The notes below the pieces were generated by a model. That model was not told the origin of the DNA. It saw nothing but the letters and a program-made list of their open reading frames with translations, and made no database searches. Positions 8,350 to 16,737 of a DNA stretch of 33,592 bases are shown one piece after another (the first letter of the stretch is position 1; every line of letters starts with the position of its first letter). The DNA lies in contig NZ_QXHD01000004.1 in NCBI RefSeq assembly GCF_011009555.1, positions 1,939,688 through 1,973,279 on the forward strand, written 5' to 3'. The DNA comes from Adonisia turfae CCMR0081. GTDB lineage: Bacteria; Cyanobacteriota; Cyanobacteriia; Phormidesmidales; Phormidesmidaceae. A program made the position numbers and the translations under genes.

Positions 8350-8866
8350 AAATCAGGCTAATGCTCTATGGTTAATGTTTACTGTCGGTGCCTCTGTCTA
8401 AGCCTCCTCTATCTAAGCCTCCTCTATCCAAACATCCTCTATCTAAGCCTCCTTCTATGGAGGTGCTGTCAAGATGATTGTACGGCACCTATGGGTATCT
8501 GACGATCATAGTCATTAAAGTCAACCTGGGTCACCTGGCACTAACAACAAACATTTGCCCTGGCGAAATCCATAGGTATGAACCGTCACTGGCTGAAAAT
8601 TACCCATAATTCAGGGGTGAAACCCTGGCAAAATCAATAGTAACCCTGTTGTATATGGCCGCTGTTTGCTTAAGCTCGATTACTTGACGTCCTGGTCTGC
8701 ATAGACTGTGGACAATATTGAAATTCACAACCAGTCTCGCTTTAAAACCGTTCTCAATACTCCTAAAATATAGGGTTACGGTGCCTACTTCAGTACGCTT
8801 AAGCTGTAACAGAATTCGGTTTGGATATGACCATATCTGAACTATTGTTTCTCGGTCTAGAAGAAG
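8350..8866. other. Intergenic region between the phosphatase and sir
   Basis: This divergent spacer should hold promoters for both genes. It contains a four-copy 15-base tandem repeat near the phosphatase. I see no RNA gene or convincing coding frame. A 92-codon minus-strand frame at 8600-8878 overlaps the sir start and looks like chance. Confidence 0.5.
8398..8458. repeat. 15-base tandem repeat, four copies
   Basis: Copies at 8398-8412, 8413-8427, 8428-8442 and 8443-8458 follow CTAAGCCTCCTCTAT. The first two are identical, the third has three changes and the fourth has one inserted T. The unit length is a multiple of three, but no gene covers it. It lies in the leader or promoter of the phosphatase gene. 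The last copy, CCTCC, can also pair with GGAGG at 8459-8463. Confidence 0.85.
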
Positions 8867-10618
8867 ATGGGCGCTCAAAAATCCTCTAAAGGAACCTCTC
8901 AGAGAAAACTCTCGAAAATAGAAAAGATAAAGGCAAATAGTAATTTTTTGCGCGAACCCTTAGCAACAGAATTATTACAAGATACGAACCATTTTAGTGA
9001 AGCTGCCCAGCAAATTCTCAAGTTTCATGGTTCTTATCAACAGGATAACCGTGATAACCGAGTCAAAGGGCAAGGGAAAGACTATCAACTGATGCTGCGC
9101 ACACGAACGCCCGGTGGAATTGTGCCCCCGCAGCTCTATTTAACGTTAGATCATTTATCAGAGAGTTACGGTAATCAAACCCTGAGAGCAACAAGCCGTC
9201 AAGCCTTTCAAATGCATGGGGTACTCAAGCAAGACTTGAAAACTGTCATTGCTGATATTATCAACAATATGGGCTCAACCCTGGGGGCATGTGGTGATCT
9301 GAATCGCAATGTGATGGCCCCTCCCGCTCCGTTTACACAGCGCTCAGACTATCAATATGCTTGGGAATATGCCAATAATGTGGCTAATTTATTCACGCCA
9401 CAAACAGGGGCATACTATGAGATTTGGCTAGATGGCGACAAGGCCATCAGCGCTGAAGAAGATCTCAACCCAAATGCAGCTCGACAACAAGTTTTAAATA
9501 ATAACGGCAGCTCCAACATCACTGAACCTTTCTACGGTCCTCACTATTTACCCAGAAAGTTTAAGTGCTGCGTGACCGTACCAGGGGATAACTCTGTTGA
9601 TGTGTATACCCACGATATTAGTCTAGTTGTCATAACTGATCAAAATGGTGAGCTGGAGGGATTTAATGTCCTAACCGGTGGAGGCATGGGGCGTACCCAT
9701 AATAAAGAAGAAACGTTTGCTCGTCTGTCTGATCCCCTGGGCTATGTCCATAAGGATGACATTTACTCCTTACTTAGAGCCATTGGTGCACTACAACGAG
9801 ACTATGGCGATCGCACGAATCGGCTCCATGCCAGAATGAAATACCTGATCCACGATTGGGGCATCGATACGTTTAAGACTAAGGTCGAAGGCTATTTTGG
9901 CAAACCTTTACAACCATTTAAGGACCTTCCTCCCTGGCAATACCAAGACTTTCTTGGCTGGCACGAGCAAGGAAATGGCAATCTATTTCTTGGCCTCTTA
10001 GTTGAGAATGGACGGATTCAAGATCAGGGTAGCCTGAGGTTAAAAACGGCTTTGCGGGAAATTGTAGGACAGTTTAACGTCCCCTTGCGGTTGACCCCTC
10101 ACCATAATGTTCTCCTCTGCGATATTAAGCGATCTCAGCGCCATGTCATTGAAACAATTTTAGAAAAACATGGCTTGACTAGTCATCCAGATCAACTCAA
10201 TGGCCTGATTCGCTATGGTATGGCGTGTCCAGCATTCCCCACCTGTGGTTTAGCCATCACTGAATCAGAACGAGTATTTCCAGCGGTTTTGCAGCAAATT
10301 AATCAATTACTAGAAACGCTAGATCTGGCAGATGAACCCCTGATCATTCGTATGACAGGCTGTCCCAATGGCTGTGTCCGTCCCTATTTAGCGGAATTAG
10401 GTTTAGTGGGCAAGGGACCTGGCAGCTATCAGGTTTGGCTAGGCGGAACTCCTGATGGAACAGCATTAGCCCAACCCTATGGCCCAAGCCTACAGATTGA
10501 AAACTTAGAAACTTTTTTAGAACCGATATTTCGTTATTTTCAAGCCAATCGCAAACCCGGTGAACGCTTTGGGTCCTTTTGCAATCGTATTGGGCTGGAT
10601 AGGTTGCAGGCTGTTTAA
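8867..10618 (+). CDS. sir: Ferredoxin-dependent assimilatory sulfite reductase
   Basis: Reduces sulfite to sulfide with six electrons from ferredoxin, for cysteine synthesis, in the cytoplasm. The 583-residue chain has the expected duplicated siroheme-enzyme fold. [14 protein letters not shown] near residues 53-66 and the central [12 protein letters not shown] are typical of sulfite rather than nitrite reductases. The four cluster ligands are Cys454, Cys460 (CPAFPTC), Cys499 and Cys503 (GCPNGC), the last pair bridging 4Fe-4S and siroheme. Nitrite reductases would read GCPNSC. There is no NADPH flavoprotein partner, consistent with ferredoxin use. The Gln/Lys/Ser-rich N-terminus (1-25) is variable in this family, so the exact start is less certain. 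The downstream regulator is convergent, 25 bases away. Confidence 0.93.
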   Translation: MGAQKSSKGTSQRKLSKIEKIKANSNFLREPLATELLQDTNHFSEAAQQILKFHGSYQQDNRDNRVKGQGKDYQLMLRTRTPGGIVPPQLYLTLDHLSESYGNQTLRATSRQAFQMHGVLKQDLKTVIADIINNMGSTLGACGDLNRNVMAPPAPFTQRSDYQYAWEYANNVANLFTPQTGAYYEIWLDGDKAISAEEDLNPNAARQQVLNNNGSSNITEPFYGPHYLPRKFKCCVTVPGDNSVDVYTHDISLVVITDQNGELEGFNVLTGGGMGRTHNKEETFARLSDPLGYVHKDDIYSLLRAIGALQRDYGDRTNRLHARMKYLIHDWGIDTFKTKVEGYFGKPLQPFKDLPPWQYQDFLGWHEQGNGNLFLGLLVENGRIQDQGSLRLKTALREIVGQFNVPLRLTPHHNVLLCDIKRSQRHVIETILEKHGLTSHPDQLNGLIRYGMACPAFPTCGLAITESERVFPAVLQQINQLLETLDLADEPLIIRMTGCPNGCVRPYLAELGLVGKGPGSYQVWLGGTPDGTALAQPYGPSLQIENLETFLEPIFRYFQANRKPGERFGSFCNRIGLDRLQAV

Positions 10619-10643
10619 GGAGAAAAGAGATGACTGACGGCTC

Positions 10644-12062
10644 TCACAAATTAAGTCCATGGGTATTTATTAACTGATACAGTGCCTGCAATCGGGTTTT
10701 GGCTTTGACTTTAGCTAAGATATTGTTGATATGAAACTTGACGGTACTATCGCTAATGTGGAGCTGCTCTGCAATGTCGCGATCGCGAAATCCCTGGGTC
10801 AGTAATCCAATCACCTCCTGTTCTCGATTGGAAAGCCGCAGTTGTGGTTGACTACCCTTGTTGCCAAGACCCCATTCCTCTCCTTTTATGACTGCTTCTA
10901 CAGCAGCTCGTAGTTGGTTGGCTGTGGTGGAAAGTGTGACTTGGGCATTGACCCCATCCGGTCTGATGTTGGCATTGTGATGAAGCCAAATGATGCGATC
11001 GCAACTACCGACTAAATCAACCTGATCCGTTAACAAAGGAATATGACGTTCCTGAGTCATCTGTACTGTGATCCCAGCCAAATGTGCTAGTTGGGTAAAG
11101 CCAGTTTGCAAGAGTGGTAAGCGACATTGAATGTTCAGCGATACTTCTGGAAGACTCACTACCGCTGGAAATGCCAGGGATATGTGCAGAGCATTAATGC
11201 TAGTTTCGGCATTAATCTTCAGGGAGCCACCAAAATAGGTAGCAATTGAGGTTAAATTCCCAAATACTAAAGCTTCCCAAGCTTGTTGTTCCTGGTACAT
11301 CAAAGATGTGGTTGTCACTATTGCCTCTAAGGCTACCGACTCGATGTCATAGGTTAAACGACAGTAGGTACAATCGAGGGTTTTAAGAATTTCAGCAACC
11401 TTTAGGAATAGTTGAGTCTGGGATAAATCGAGGGCGCGCTCTGTTCCTAAAACTGTCAACTTTATCGCCCCCAGTATCTGTGCGAGGCTGTCAGAGAGTG
11501 AAAACTCAGTAAGGGTGTTTGCGGGAATAGTTACGGGTGAAGGGTGAGTTTCTTTTTGATGCAGCGAGGCCATCTCTAATGCCACCGTTAATGTGGTACA
11601 AAACCCCAACAAAACTTCTAAAAATTCTGCCCCCATGGGATGATAGCCAAAGACGGCCAACACGCCAATCACCTTGTCAGCATTGGCTAAAGGATAGCCA
11701 GCAAAGCTAGTAATATCATTAGCGATCGCCCATTCAGGATATCGAATCCAGGATTCCTCGGCTAAGTGGTTGCTCAAGAGAGCGACACGATTTTGCGCAA
11801 TTTTGCCAATTTTTAATTCCCCCATGGGGATACGGCTAAACGAACCGTCTGTGCGAGTATACAGCCCCGAGGATGCCACCAGTCGCAACAGTTTACGATC
11901 GGGCTCAACCAACCAAATTCGCGCAAAGGCACAGTTAAACTGCTCTATTAAACCCTCTGTGGCTACGCGGGCAATGTCTTCTTGATCAAGGGAACTAGAA
12001 AATCCCTGAGCAATTTGAGTGGCCCGTTGTAAGTCCCAGACTAACCGTGCATCGTCCAGCAT
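10644..12062 (-). CDS. GAF-domain LuxR-type transcriptional regulator
   Basis: A 472-residue regulator. Residues about 10-165 look like a GAF sensing domain (FNCAFARIWLVEPDRKLLRLVASSG; VIGVLAVFGY). Residues about 190-395 form a second, unrecognised region that includes the paired cysteines CTYC at 231-234 and Cys354. The C-terminal LuxR helix-turn-helix (about 407-468) is unmistakable: LSNREQEVIGLLTQG, DIAEQL and DSTVKFHINNIL. There is no receiver domain, so control is probably by ligand or redox at the GAF or middle region. It converges on sir and is divergent from the MarR-GNAT gene, sharing a promoter region with an inverted repeat. A role in sulfur control is tempting from position but unsupported. 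Confidence 0.85.
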   Translation of the reverse strand: MLDDARLVWDLQRATQIAQGFSSSLDQEDIARVATEGLIEQFNCAFARIWLVEPDRKLLRLVASSGLYTRTDGSFSRIPMGELKIGKIAQNRVALLSNHLAEESWIRYPEWAIANDITSFAGYPLANADKVIGVLAVFGYHPMGAEFLEVLLGFCTTLTVALEMASLHQKETHPSPVTIPANTLTEFSLSDSLAQILGAIKLTVLGTERALDLSQTQLFLKVAEILKTLDCTYCRLTYDIESVALEAIVTTTSLMYQEQQAWEALVFGNLTSIATYFGGSLKINAETSINALHISLAFPAVVSLPEVSLNIQCRLPLLQTGFTQLAHLAGITVQMTQERHIPLLTDQVDLVGSCDRIIWLHHNANIRPDGVNAQVTLSTTANQLRAAVEAVIKGEEWGLGNKGSQPQLRLSNREQEVIGLLTQGFRDRDIAEQLHISDSTVKFHINNILAKVKAKTRLQALYQLINTHGLNL

Positions 12063-12097
12063 ATCAGCATTTTCCTTGATGCTACATCCCGGTGAAT

Positions 12098-12169
12098 AGC
12101 CATTTTCCCATAAGCAATAGATTACAAAACCTTAAATGGAAATTTGTAAGTCGATATCAGAAAATGGCT
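12098..12169. repeat. Spaced 10-bp inverted repeat in a divergent promoter
   Basis: AGCCATTTTC (12098-12107) and GAAAATGGCT (12160-12169) are perfect reverse complements, 52 bases apart. They lie between the start codons of the LuxR-type and MarR-GNAT genes. They could be paired operator half-sites or arms of a leader hairpin. A chance match of 10 bases over this distance is unlikely but not excluded. Confidence 0.55.
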
Positions 12170-12187
12170 CTACATTATTATGTAATC

Positions 12188-12199
12188 AATTACGTAATT
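12188..12199. promoter_or_regulatory. Candidate MarR operator palindrome
   Basis: AATTACGTAATT is a perfect 12-base palindrome 12 bases before the MarR-GNAT ATG at 12212. MarR proteins commonly bind such AT-rich palindromes over their own promoters, so autorepression is a reasonable inference. Its position also argues against the longer reading with a GTG at 12092, which would place the palindrome inside the gene. Confidence 0.5.
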
Positions 12200-12211
12200 A
12201 CCTTCAAGGTT

Positions 12212-13162
12212 ATGAATTTTTATCAGCAGGTGGGCAAAATGGCCTTGGGAAGTCGTCTCCGCCTCTTAGGGGAAAAGCTGCTGGAGGATGCTACCGAAGT
12301 CTATGCTCTATACGATGTGGATCTTGATCCCAAATGGTTTCCTGTTTTTTATGTGCTTTCCCATCAGCCAGGTGCTTCCATTACGGAGATCGCTCAAACC
12401 ATTGGTCATTCCCACCCATCAGTGAGCCAGATTGTCAAAGAAATGAAGAAAAAAGAGTTAGTGATTACCGATAAAAGCCAAAAAGACGCCAGGGTAACTA
12501 TTGTTCGCTTATCTGAAACAGGCAGGCAGTTAATCCCCAAGATAGATAAGCAATATAGTGATGTTGCTCAGGCCGTTGAATCTTTACTTTCAGAAACCCA
12601 ATTCAATCTCTGGAAAGCCTTGGAAGAGGTTGAATTTTTGCTAGATGAAAAGAACTTTCTTGTGCGTGTGCGAGATGCCCGTAAGCTACGTGAGCAGCAG
12701 CAAATTGAGATTATTGACTACAGGCCAGAGTTTCACGACGACTTTAAGCAGCTAAACTACACCTGGATTGAGTATTACTTTACCGTCGAAGAGTCAGATC
12801 GCCAGTATCTAGAACATCCTGATCAAAAAATATTGGCACCAGGGGGGCACATTTACATGGCTCGATATGAGAACAAAATTGTCGGTACCTGCTCTCTGGT
12901 AAAAATAGATGATACTCGCTACGAGCTGTCTAAAATGGCTGTTGCAGCAGATATGCAAGGTAGAGGTATTGGTTGGTCATTAGGTCAAGCGGCCATCCGT
13001 AAAGGTCATGAATTAGGTGCGAAAACGCTTTATATAGAAAGCAATACCACATTAAAACCAGCCATTAGCCTTTATCAGAAACTGGGATTTCAAAAGATTG
13101 TTGGTCCAGCGTCTCCCTATGAGCGTTGCAATATTCAACTAGAGCTGTCGTTAGAGCCCTAA
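12212..13162 (+). CDS. MarR regulator fused to GNAT acetyltransferase
   Basis: A 316-residue two-domain protein. Residues about 1-145 form a MarR winged helix: the recognition region TEIAQTIGHSHPSVSQIVKE is followed by a basic wing (DKSQKDARVTIVRLSETG). Residues about 160-316 form a GNAT N-acetyltransferase with acetyl-CoA loop QGRGIG and the late motif AISLYQKLGF. Such fusions are known as an architecture, but the acetylated substrate is usually unknown. ATG at 12212 gives a standard MarR N-terminus; a GTG at 12092 would add a 40-residue hydrophobic tail absent from the family. The gene is divergent from the LuxR regulator and has a 12-base palindrome just upstream. No substrate or transporter gene follows it. 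Confidence 0.88.
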   Translation: MNFYQQVGKMALGSRLRLLGEKLLEDATEVYALYDVDLDPKWFPVFYVLSHQPGASITEIAQTIGHSHPSVSQIVKEMKKKELVITDKSQKDARVTIVRLSETGRQLIPKIDKQYSDVAQAVESLLSETQFNLWKALEEVEFLLDEKNFLVRVRDARKLREQQQIEIIDYRPEFHDDFKQLNYTWIEYYFTVEESDRQYLEHPDQKILAPGGHIYMARYENKIVGTCSLVKIDDTRYELSKMAVAADMQGRGIGWSLGQAAIRKGHELGAKTLYIESNTTLKPAISLYQKLGFQKIVGPASPYERCNIQLELSLEP

Positions 13163-13547
13163 CCATTGATAGCGTGGCGCATAGTGACAAGTATCATACA
13201 GCTTAAAGAAATAAGTCACTGTGCAATCTAAGGTTTGCGGCTATTCCGTTTGACAATTTGGTAGCAGGCTCTTTGATACAGACCTAATTTGTGCTGTCTG
13301 CGACACTGGTTGGTGTTCTAAGTAGTGAAATGCTAAACGGCGTGTTAAGAGTCACGTTTTGTTAATATTTATCCTTTGCAAATAAAGCTCAAAGTCAATC
13401 CACAAGCTTTTTACGCTGTCATTGATAAAAATTAATCTGAATAAACTGTTGATGAAAACTGAATAAACATGAACTTTTCCGGATTGTTTATGTCAAGGAT
13501 GACTGCAACAGTGAATTTGTTGCACTGTGCAGATAGATTAAACCATC
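13163..13547. other. Intergenic stretch, 385 bases
   Basis: AT-rich and without a credible gene. An imperfect inverted repeat (GCATAGTGAC at 13179-13188 and GTCACTGTGC at 13215-13224, nine of ten pairing) lies just past the MarR-GNAT stop and could be a 3' hairpin. The right half is probably the promoter of the small gene at 13548. Confidence 0.4.
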
Positions 13548-13841
13548 ATGAGTTCTAAGTTTTGTCCAAAGTTTACGATAGCTACTGCTTATCCTATGAT
13601 GTTTTCCTCGGGTGATCTAAAGCACATTGAGTCTGAAATGCTCCAGGTTATTTTTTCTGAGTCAAACTCTGCTTCTAGGAATTTATCTGAGCCGTCGAGT
13701 AATTATTTTTTTGACACCATTGAGACTCCAACTGAATTATATCGTTGGGTCCAAAATAATGAGTCTCAACGGTTGCATCAATTAAGGCAGCTAGAGCGGC
13801 TTTGGCAAATTGAGCCAGAAGATTTCTCTAAAAGAGGATAA
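13548..13841 (+). CDS. Hypothetical protein, 97 aa
   Basis: Not recognised. A small soluble protein without signal peptide or membrane segment. The first half is Ser/Asn-rich with scattered aromatic residues. The second half (about 60-97) is strongly helical and charged, from ETPTELYRWVQNN through RLHQLRQLERLWQIEPEDF, and would suit a short helical hairpin or protein-binding segment. No ribosome site is evident before the ATG. No neighbour is within 380 bases on the same strand. The conserved look of the C-terminal half makes it more likely real than not. Confidence 0.5.
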   Translation: MSSKFCPKFTIATAYPMMFSSGDLKHIESEMLQVIFSESNSASRNLSEPSSNYFFDTIETPTELYRWVQNNESQRLHQLRQLERLWQIEPEDFSKRG

Positions 13842-14222
13842 AACAATCCAGGGAAGACTTAGTTGGTAGTTATTTGTTTCAATGTTTCGTAGCTCACAAG
13901 TTTGCTACAGTTTGCTACATATAGTTCCTGGCTTAGCTTATTTATATAAATGCGTCTAAATCGTCCAACTAATGGATTCCTATTGGTTAGAACGAGGTTA
14001 TTAAAGACAGTGCAGTTCTGAGTTAGTTTGATGATGGTTAAAGGGTGCGATCGCACAACCGTCTGATCAGTGTCTGTCTACACTGGGCCCAAACATCATC
14101 ATTATCAGAGTAGAGAGTAGCTTCGCTTTGTAGTAGATTCGGCTAGATTGAGCATTTTTATCAGTAGCGATGGGCGATAACTATGCTTGTAACCTGTAGC
14201 TTTAAAGGACCCTTATCAAGAG
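13842..14222. other. Intergenic stretch, 381 bases
   Basis: Lies between the 97-aa gene and the GAF-PAS kinase, which converge. A 65-codon minus-strand frame (13859-14056) lacks family features and a ribosome site, so I treat it as chance. It contains one HIP1 site and a 6-bp hairpin CAGTGT-CTGTCT-ACACTG at 14068-14085 that could help end either transcript. Confidence 0.4.
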
Positions 14223-15905
14223 TTAATTAGTTTCAGCCATCCTAAACACCACCGATATCACCGTCCCTGTTGCCGCCGTCGACTCAATCGTAAAATACCC
14301 CCCATGGGCCTCCACAATCCGTTTTACAATCGCTAACCCCAATCCTGTACCTGTAGATTTTGTCGTAAAAAATGGCTTGGTCAACTTGGGCAACACATCT
14401 GGCGGAATTAGCTCGCCGCCATTGTGAATACGTAAACACACCTGACCGGGCTCTGTCTCCAAATAGCAAGTCACCGCACTGCCTGGCTCAATTGCTTCAC
14501 AAGCATTACTCACCAAGTTGATCAGCACCTGTTTCAACTTGTCTGCATCCCCCTGGATGATTACCTGTTGGTCAGTGGTTTTTAACACCATCGATCGACC
14601 TGTTGCAATGGGTTGAACCCTGAGGGTGTCTAACACCTCAGTTGTTAACTCAGTTAGATTAACGTGGGTAGTTTGCAATTTTTGTGGTTTGGCATAGAGT
14701 AAAATCTCGTTTAACAGGGACTCTAAACGCTCAGCTTCCGCAGCGGCCAGGTTCAGACGCATCGCATTTCTCTCGGAGAGATTAGCGTTACGCAGGGCAC
14801 CTAACCCCATCTTGACCGTGGTGAGGGGATTACGCACCTCATGAACAATCATAGAGGCCAATTCCCCCACTTCTGCCAACGCCGCCAGGGCCTGTTCGGC
14901 ACGTTTGCGATCGCGAATATCCCTGACAATCGCCACCACACATATCCGCTCGGCATACTCTATCGTCGAGGCAGAAATTTCTGCGGGTACGGTGATACCA
15001 GATTTGGTCAGACAAGTGAGCTGATCCGTCCAGCCTTGACCTGTTTGCAACACCGATTCGGCAAAGGCCAAAAATTGTGGCATCTCTTGGGGATGAATAC
15101 TGGAAATGTGAACACTCTCCAGTAGTTCTTGGTGGCTGTAACCAAGTAGTTGCGTGGCTTGAGGGTTCGCTTCCAAAACGCGATCGCTAGTGGGATCAAT
15201 GACAAAAATAGCGTCGTTTGAAGCATCGAAAATTCGGCGTAAGTGCTCTTCACTGTCTTTAAGCTGAGCATTCAGCTCTGTCAGTTCCGCCGTACGTTGG
15301 AGCACCCGTTGCTCTAATTCAGCATTGATTGTCATCAGTTTAGACTGGGCTGCACGCAGCTCCTGGGTCCGTTTGATCACTTCTGCTTCTAGCGCTTCGT
15401 TAAATTTCTGTTGTTGTTGCCATAGTTGATGATTATCAATGGCCGTTGCCGCTCGCTCAGCAAAAAGCTCTGCCATACTGATGAGCTCGTTAGAAAACGG
15501 TCGTGGTTGTTGGCTAAAGCTACAAATTGTGCCAATGGTCTTACCCGTCACCGTCCGCAGTGGGACGCCCAAATAGGCAGAATATCCCTCCGGTCCTTCA
15601 CCATGGTTGCGATCGACAATAAAGTTTTCCACCGTCAGCGGACATCCCGTTTTCACCACTTTGTCCGTTAGGGTGCCATGCAATTCATACACAGCTTCTG
15701 GATCGTCGTTTAAGTCAAGGGTACTGGCCAGAATTCGTTCTGAATTATCCCAACAAAGGGTGACCACAGCCCAGTCTGTCCCTAAAATACTCTGAACTCC
15801 CTGGGCTAATTGATTTAGATAGTGGGTAAGATTGCGATCGCGGTAGCTTAAATTTGTGAGTACATCAAGAGTTTGCTGAGCTAGAACATACTCGGATTGA
15901 GACAT
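14223..15905 (-). CDS. Soluble GAF-PAS sensor histidine kinase
   Basis: A 560-residue cytoplasmic kinase. A GAF domain spans about 10-160, with a coiled coil at about 161-222 rich in Glu and Gln. The PAS domain follows at about 222-335 (IFDASNDAIFVIDPTSDRVL), then an NtrB-like HisKA with His355 in the HEVRNPLTTVKMGLG motif. The ATPase shows the N box INLVSNACEAI (462-472) and the glycine motif STGTGLGLAIVKRI (517-530). The G1 box is the reduced form (IHNGGELIPP), as in the NtrB/HK4 class. There is no receiver domain and no response regulator nearby, so the partner is encoded elsewhere. The ligand is unknown; the GAF domain lacks a clear bilin-binding Cys in the usual Cys-His context. Confidence 0.92.
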   Translation of the reverse strand: MSQSEYVLAQQTLDVLTNLSYRDRNLTHYLNQLAQGVQSILGTDWAVVTLCWDNSERILASTLDLNDDPEAVYELHGTLTDKVVKTGCPLTVENFIVDRNHGEGPEGYSAYLGVPLRTVTGKTIGTICSFSQQPRPFSNELISMAELFAERAATAIDNHQLWQQQQKFNEALEAEVIKRTQELRAAQSKLMTINAELEQRVLQRTAELTELNAQLKDSEEHLRRIFDASNDAIFVIDPTSDRVLEANPQATQLLGYSHQELLESVHISSIHPQEMPQFLAFAESVLQTGQGWTDQLTCLTKSGITVPAEISASTIEYAERICVVAIVRDIRDRKRAEQALAALAEVGELASMIVHEVRNPLTTVKMGLGALRNANLSERNAMRLNLAAAEAERLESLLNEILLYAKPQKLQTTHVNLTELTTEVLDTLRVQPIATGRSMVLKTTDQQVIIQGDADKLKQVLINLVSNACEAIEPGSAVTCYLETEPGQVCLRIHNGGELIPPDVLPKLTKPFFTTKSTGTGLGLAIVKRIVEAHGGYFTIESTAATGTVISVVFRMAETN

Positions 15906-16083
15906 AGCAAATCAGTTACAGCCAGGGAGTTCAGGCAACTACGCCACTTATTTCAGAATACAACATCCTTTAAATGCCTAAAACAAAGCTGTGATCTTAC
16001 TTAAAGCATCGATCACAGCTTTTGGTTTCAGACTTTAAATCACGGTTTTACAGAAAAATCAAACCTGCAATGTTTACGGGTAG

Positions 16084-16299
16084 CTACGATGCTGTTGCTG
16101 TTTCAGCATCCAAACTATCCAGTAAACCAGCCTCTAGTTTGTCCAGTAGACTACCAGCAGACTCAGATGTTTTATCAGTGACGGATGGGAGTTCTTCAGG
16201 AATTTCAAATCGACAGCTGCCACAGCGTAAAAAAGAGCCAGATTTACTAGCATGACGTAGTAATTGAACGCCACAGCAGGGACAGGATTCCATCAGCAT
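16084..16299 (-). CDS. Zinc-ribbon mini-protein, 71 aa
   Basis: A small protein with a likely zinc ribbon: the N-terminal pair Cys-Pro-Cys-Cys in MLMESCPCCGVQL and, about 20 residues later, CGSC in FLRCGSCRFEI. The Ser/Leu-rich C-terminal half (about 36-71) looks helical and acidic. I place the start at 16299 because GAGG lies six bases before that ATG; a frame from 16317 would add six residues without such a site. The overlapping plus-strand frame (16022-16255) is a shadow. The function is unknown; single zinc ribbons often bind nucleic acid or partner proteins. A perfect 16-bp inverted repeat lies in the upstream leader. Confidence 0.65.
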   Translation of the reverse strand: MLMESCPCCGVQLLRHASKSGSFLRCGSCRFEIPEELPSVTDKTSESAGSLLDKLEAGLLDSLDAETATAS

Positions 16300-16737
16300 A
16301 AAAAACCTCATTAACAACAGCTTTAAATCAACAATTTTCTGTCAGTAATCTAGGCTACTGACAGAAAATTGAGGGGTATGCGTTGCGTGAATAGCTAGCT
16401 GATCGATGCCCAATAGCAACAACCAGCATTAGACGCTGTAGCAGACTGTATTTTTGGACAGCCTTAAAGGCGTCTATCATTCCTTCCATACCAAACAACG
16501 GGCGACATTCGTGACATGCTAAATACTCTAAGCATGGTTAAGCCCTGTAAAGGGATTTTGCACACATTGTCTTTACAATAACAAGTGTAACTATTTATTG
16601 CCAGCGACATGGCAATAAAATGTGTCGCCTGTAACTGTCAAACCCTCATGGACAGTAGATTTTAAAAAGGATCATCCACAGGGAAAATAATGATTTAAAT
16701 TGATCGAATACTTTAAAGACTTGGCATGGAGCTGTTT
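16300..16737. other. Intergenic region rich in inverted repeats
   Basis: No gene is visible. Apart from the 16-bp inverted repeat (listed separately), two overlapping inverted repeats occur: TATTGCCA/TGGCAATA (16596-16603, 16610-16617) and GCGACA/TGTCGC (16604-16609, 16623-16628). The second uses the loop of the first, so the two folds exclude each other. ACTGTC/GACAGT (16634-16639, 16651-16656) follows. All lie downstream of the minus-strand Host_attach-family gene. Confidence 0.5.
16332..16371. repeat. Perfect 16-bp inverted repeat
   Basis: CAATTTTCTGTCAGTA (16332-16347) and its exact reverse complement (16356-16371) flank an eight-base spacer. It is 33 bases upstream of the zinc-ribbon start, in that gene's leader. 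Reading either strand, the bases after the stem core are A-rich rather than U-rich, so it is not a standard terminator. It could be an operator, an RNA-stabilising hairpin or a short mobile palindrome. Confidence 0.8.

Noticed and set aside
8600..8878. 92-codon minus-strand frame overlapping the sir start
   Set aside because: No family features or ribosome site, and it overlaps the sulfite reductase N-terminus; likely chance.
8867..10618. Ferredoxin-nitrite reductase as an alternative call for the siroheme enzyme
   Set aside because: The cluster motif is GCPNGC and the N-terminal [13 protein letters not shown] block is of sulfite reductase type; no nitrate genes nearby.
12092..12211. Longer MarR-GNAT reading from a GTG at 12092
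   Set aside because: The added 40 residues are unlike any MarR N-terminus and would cover the palindrome and half of the inverted repeat.
13859..14056. 65-codon minus-strand frame in the spacer before the GAF-PAS kinase
   Set aside because: No start signal or motif; AT-rich intergenic composition.
16022..16255. Plus-strand frame opposite the zinc-ribbon gene
   Set aside because: Ser-rich shadow of the minus-strand gene, which has the Cys pairs and a ribosome site.
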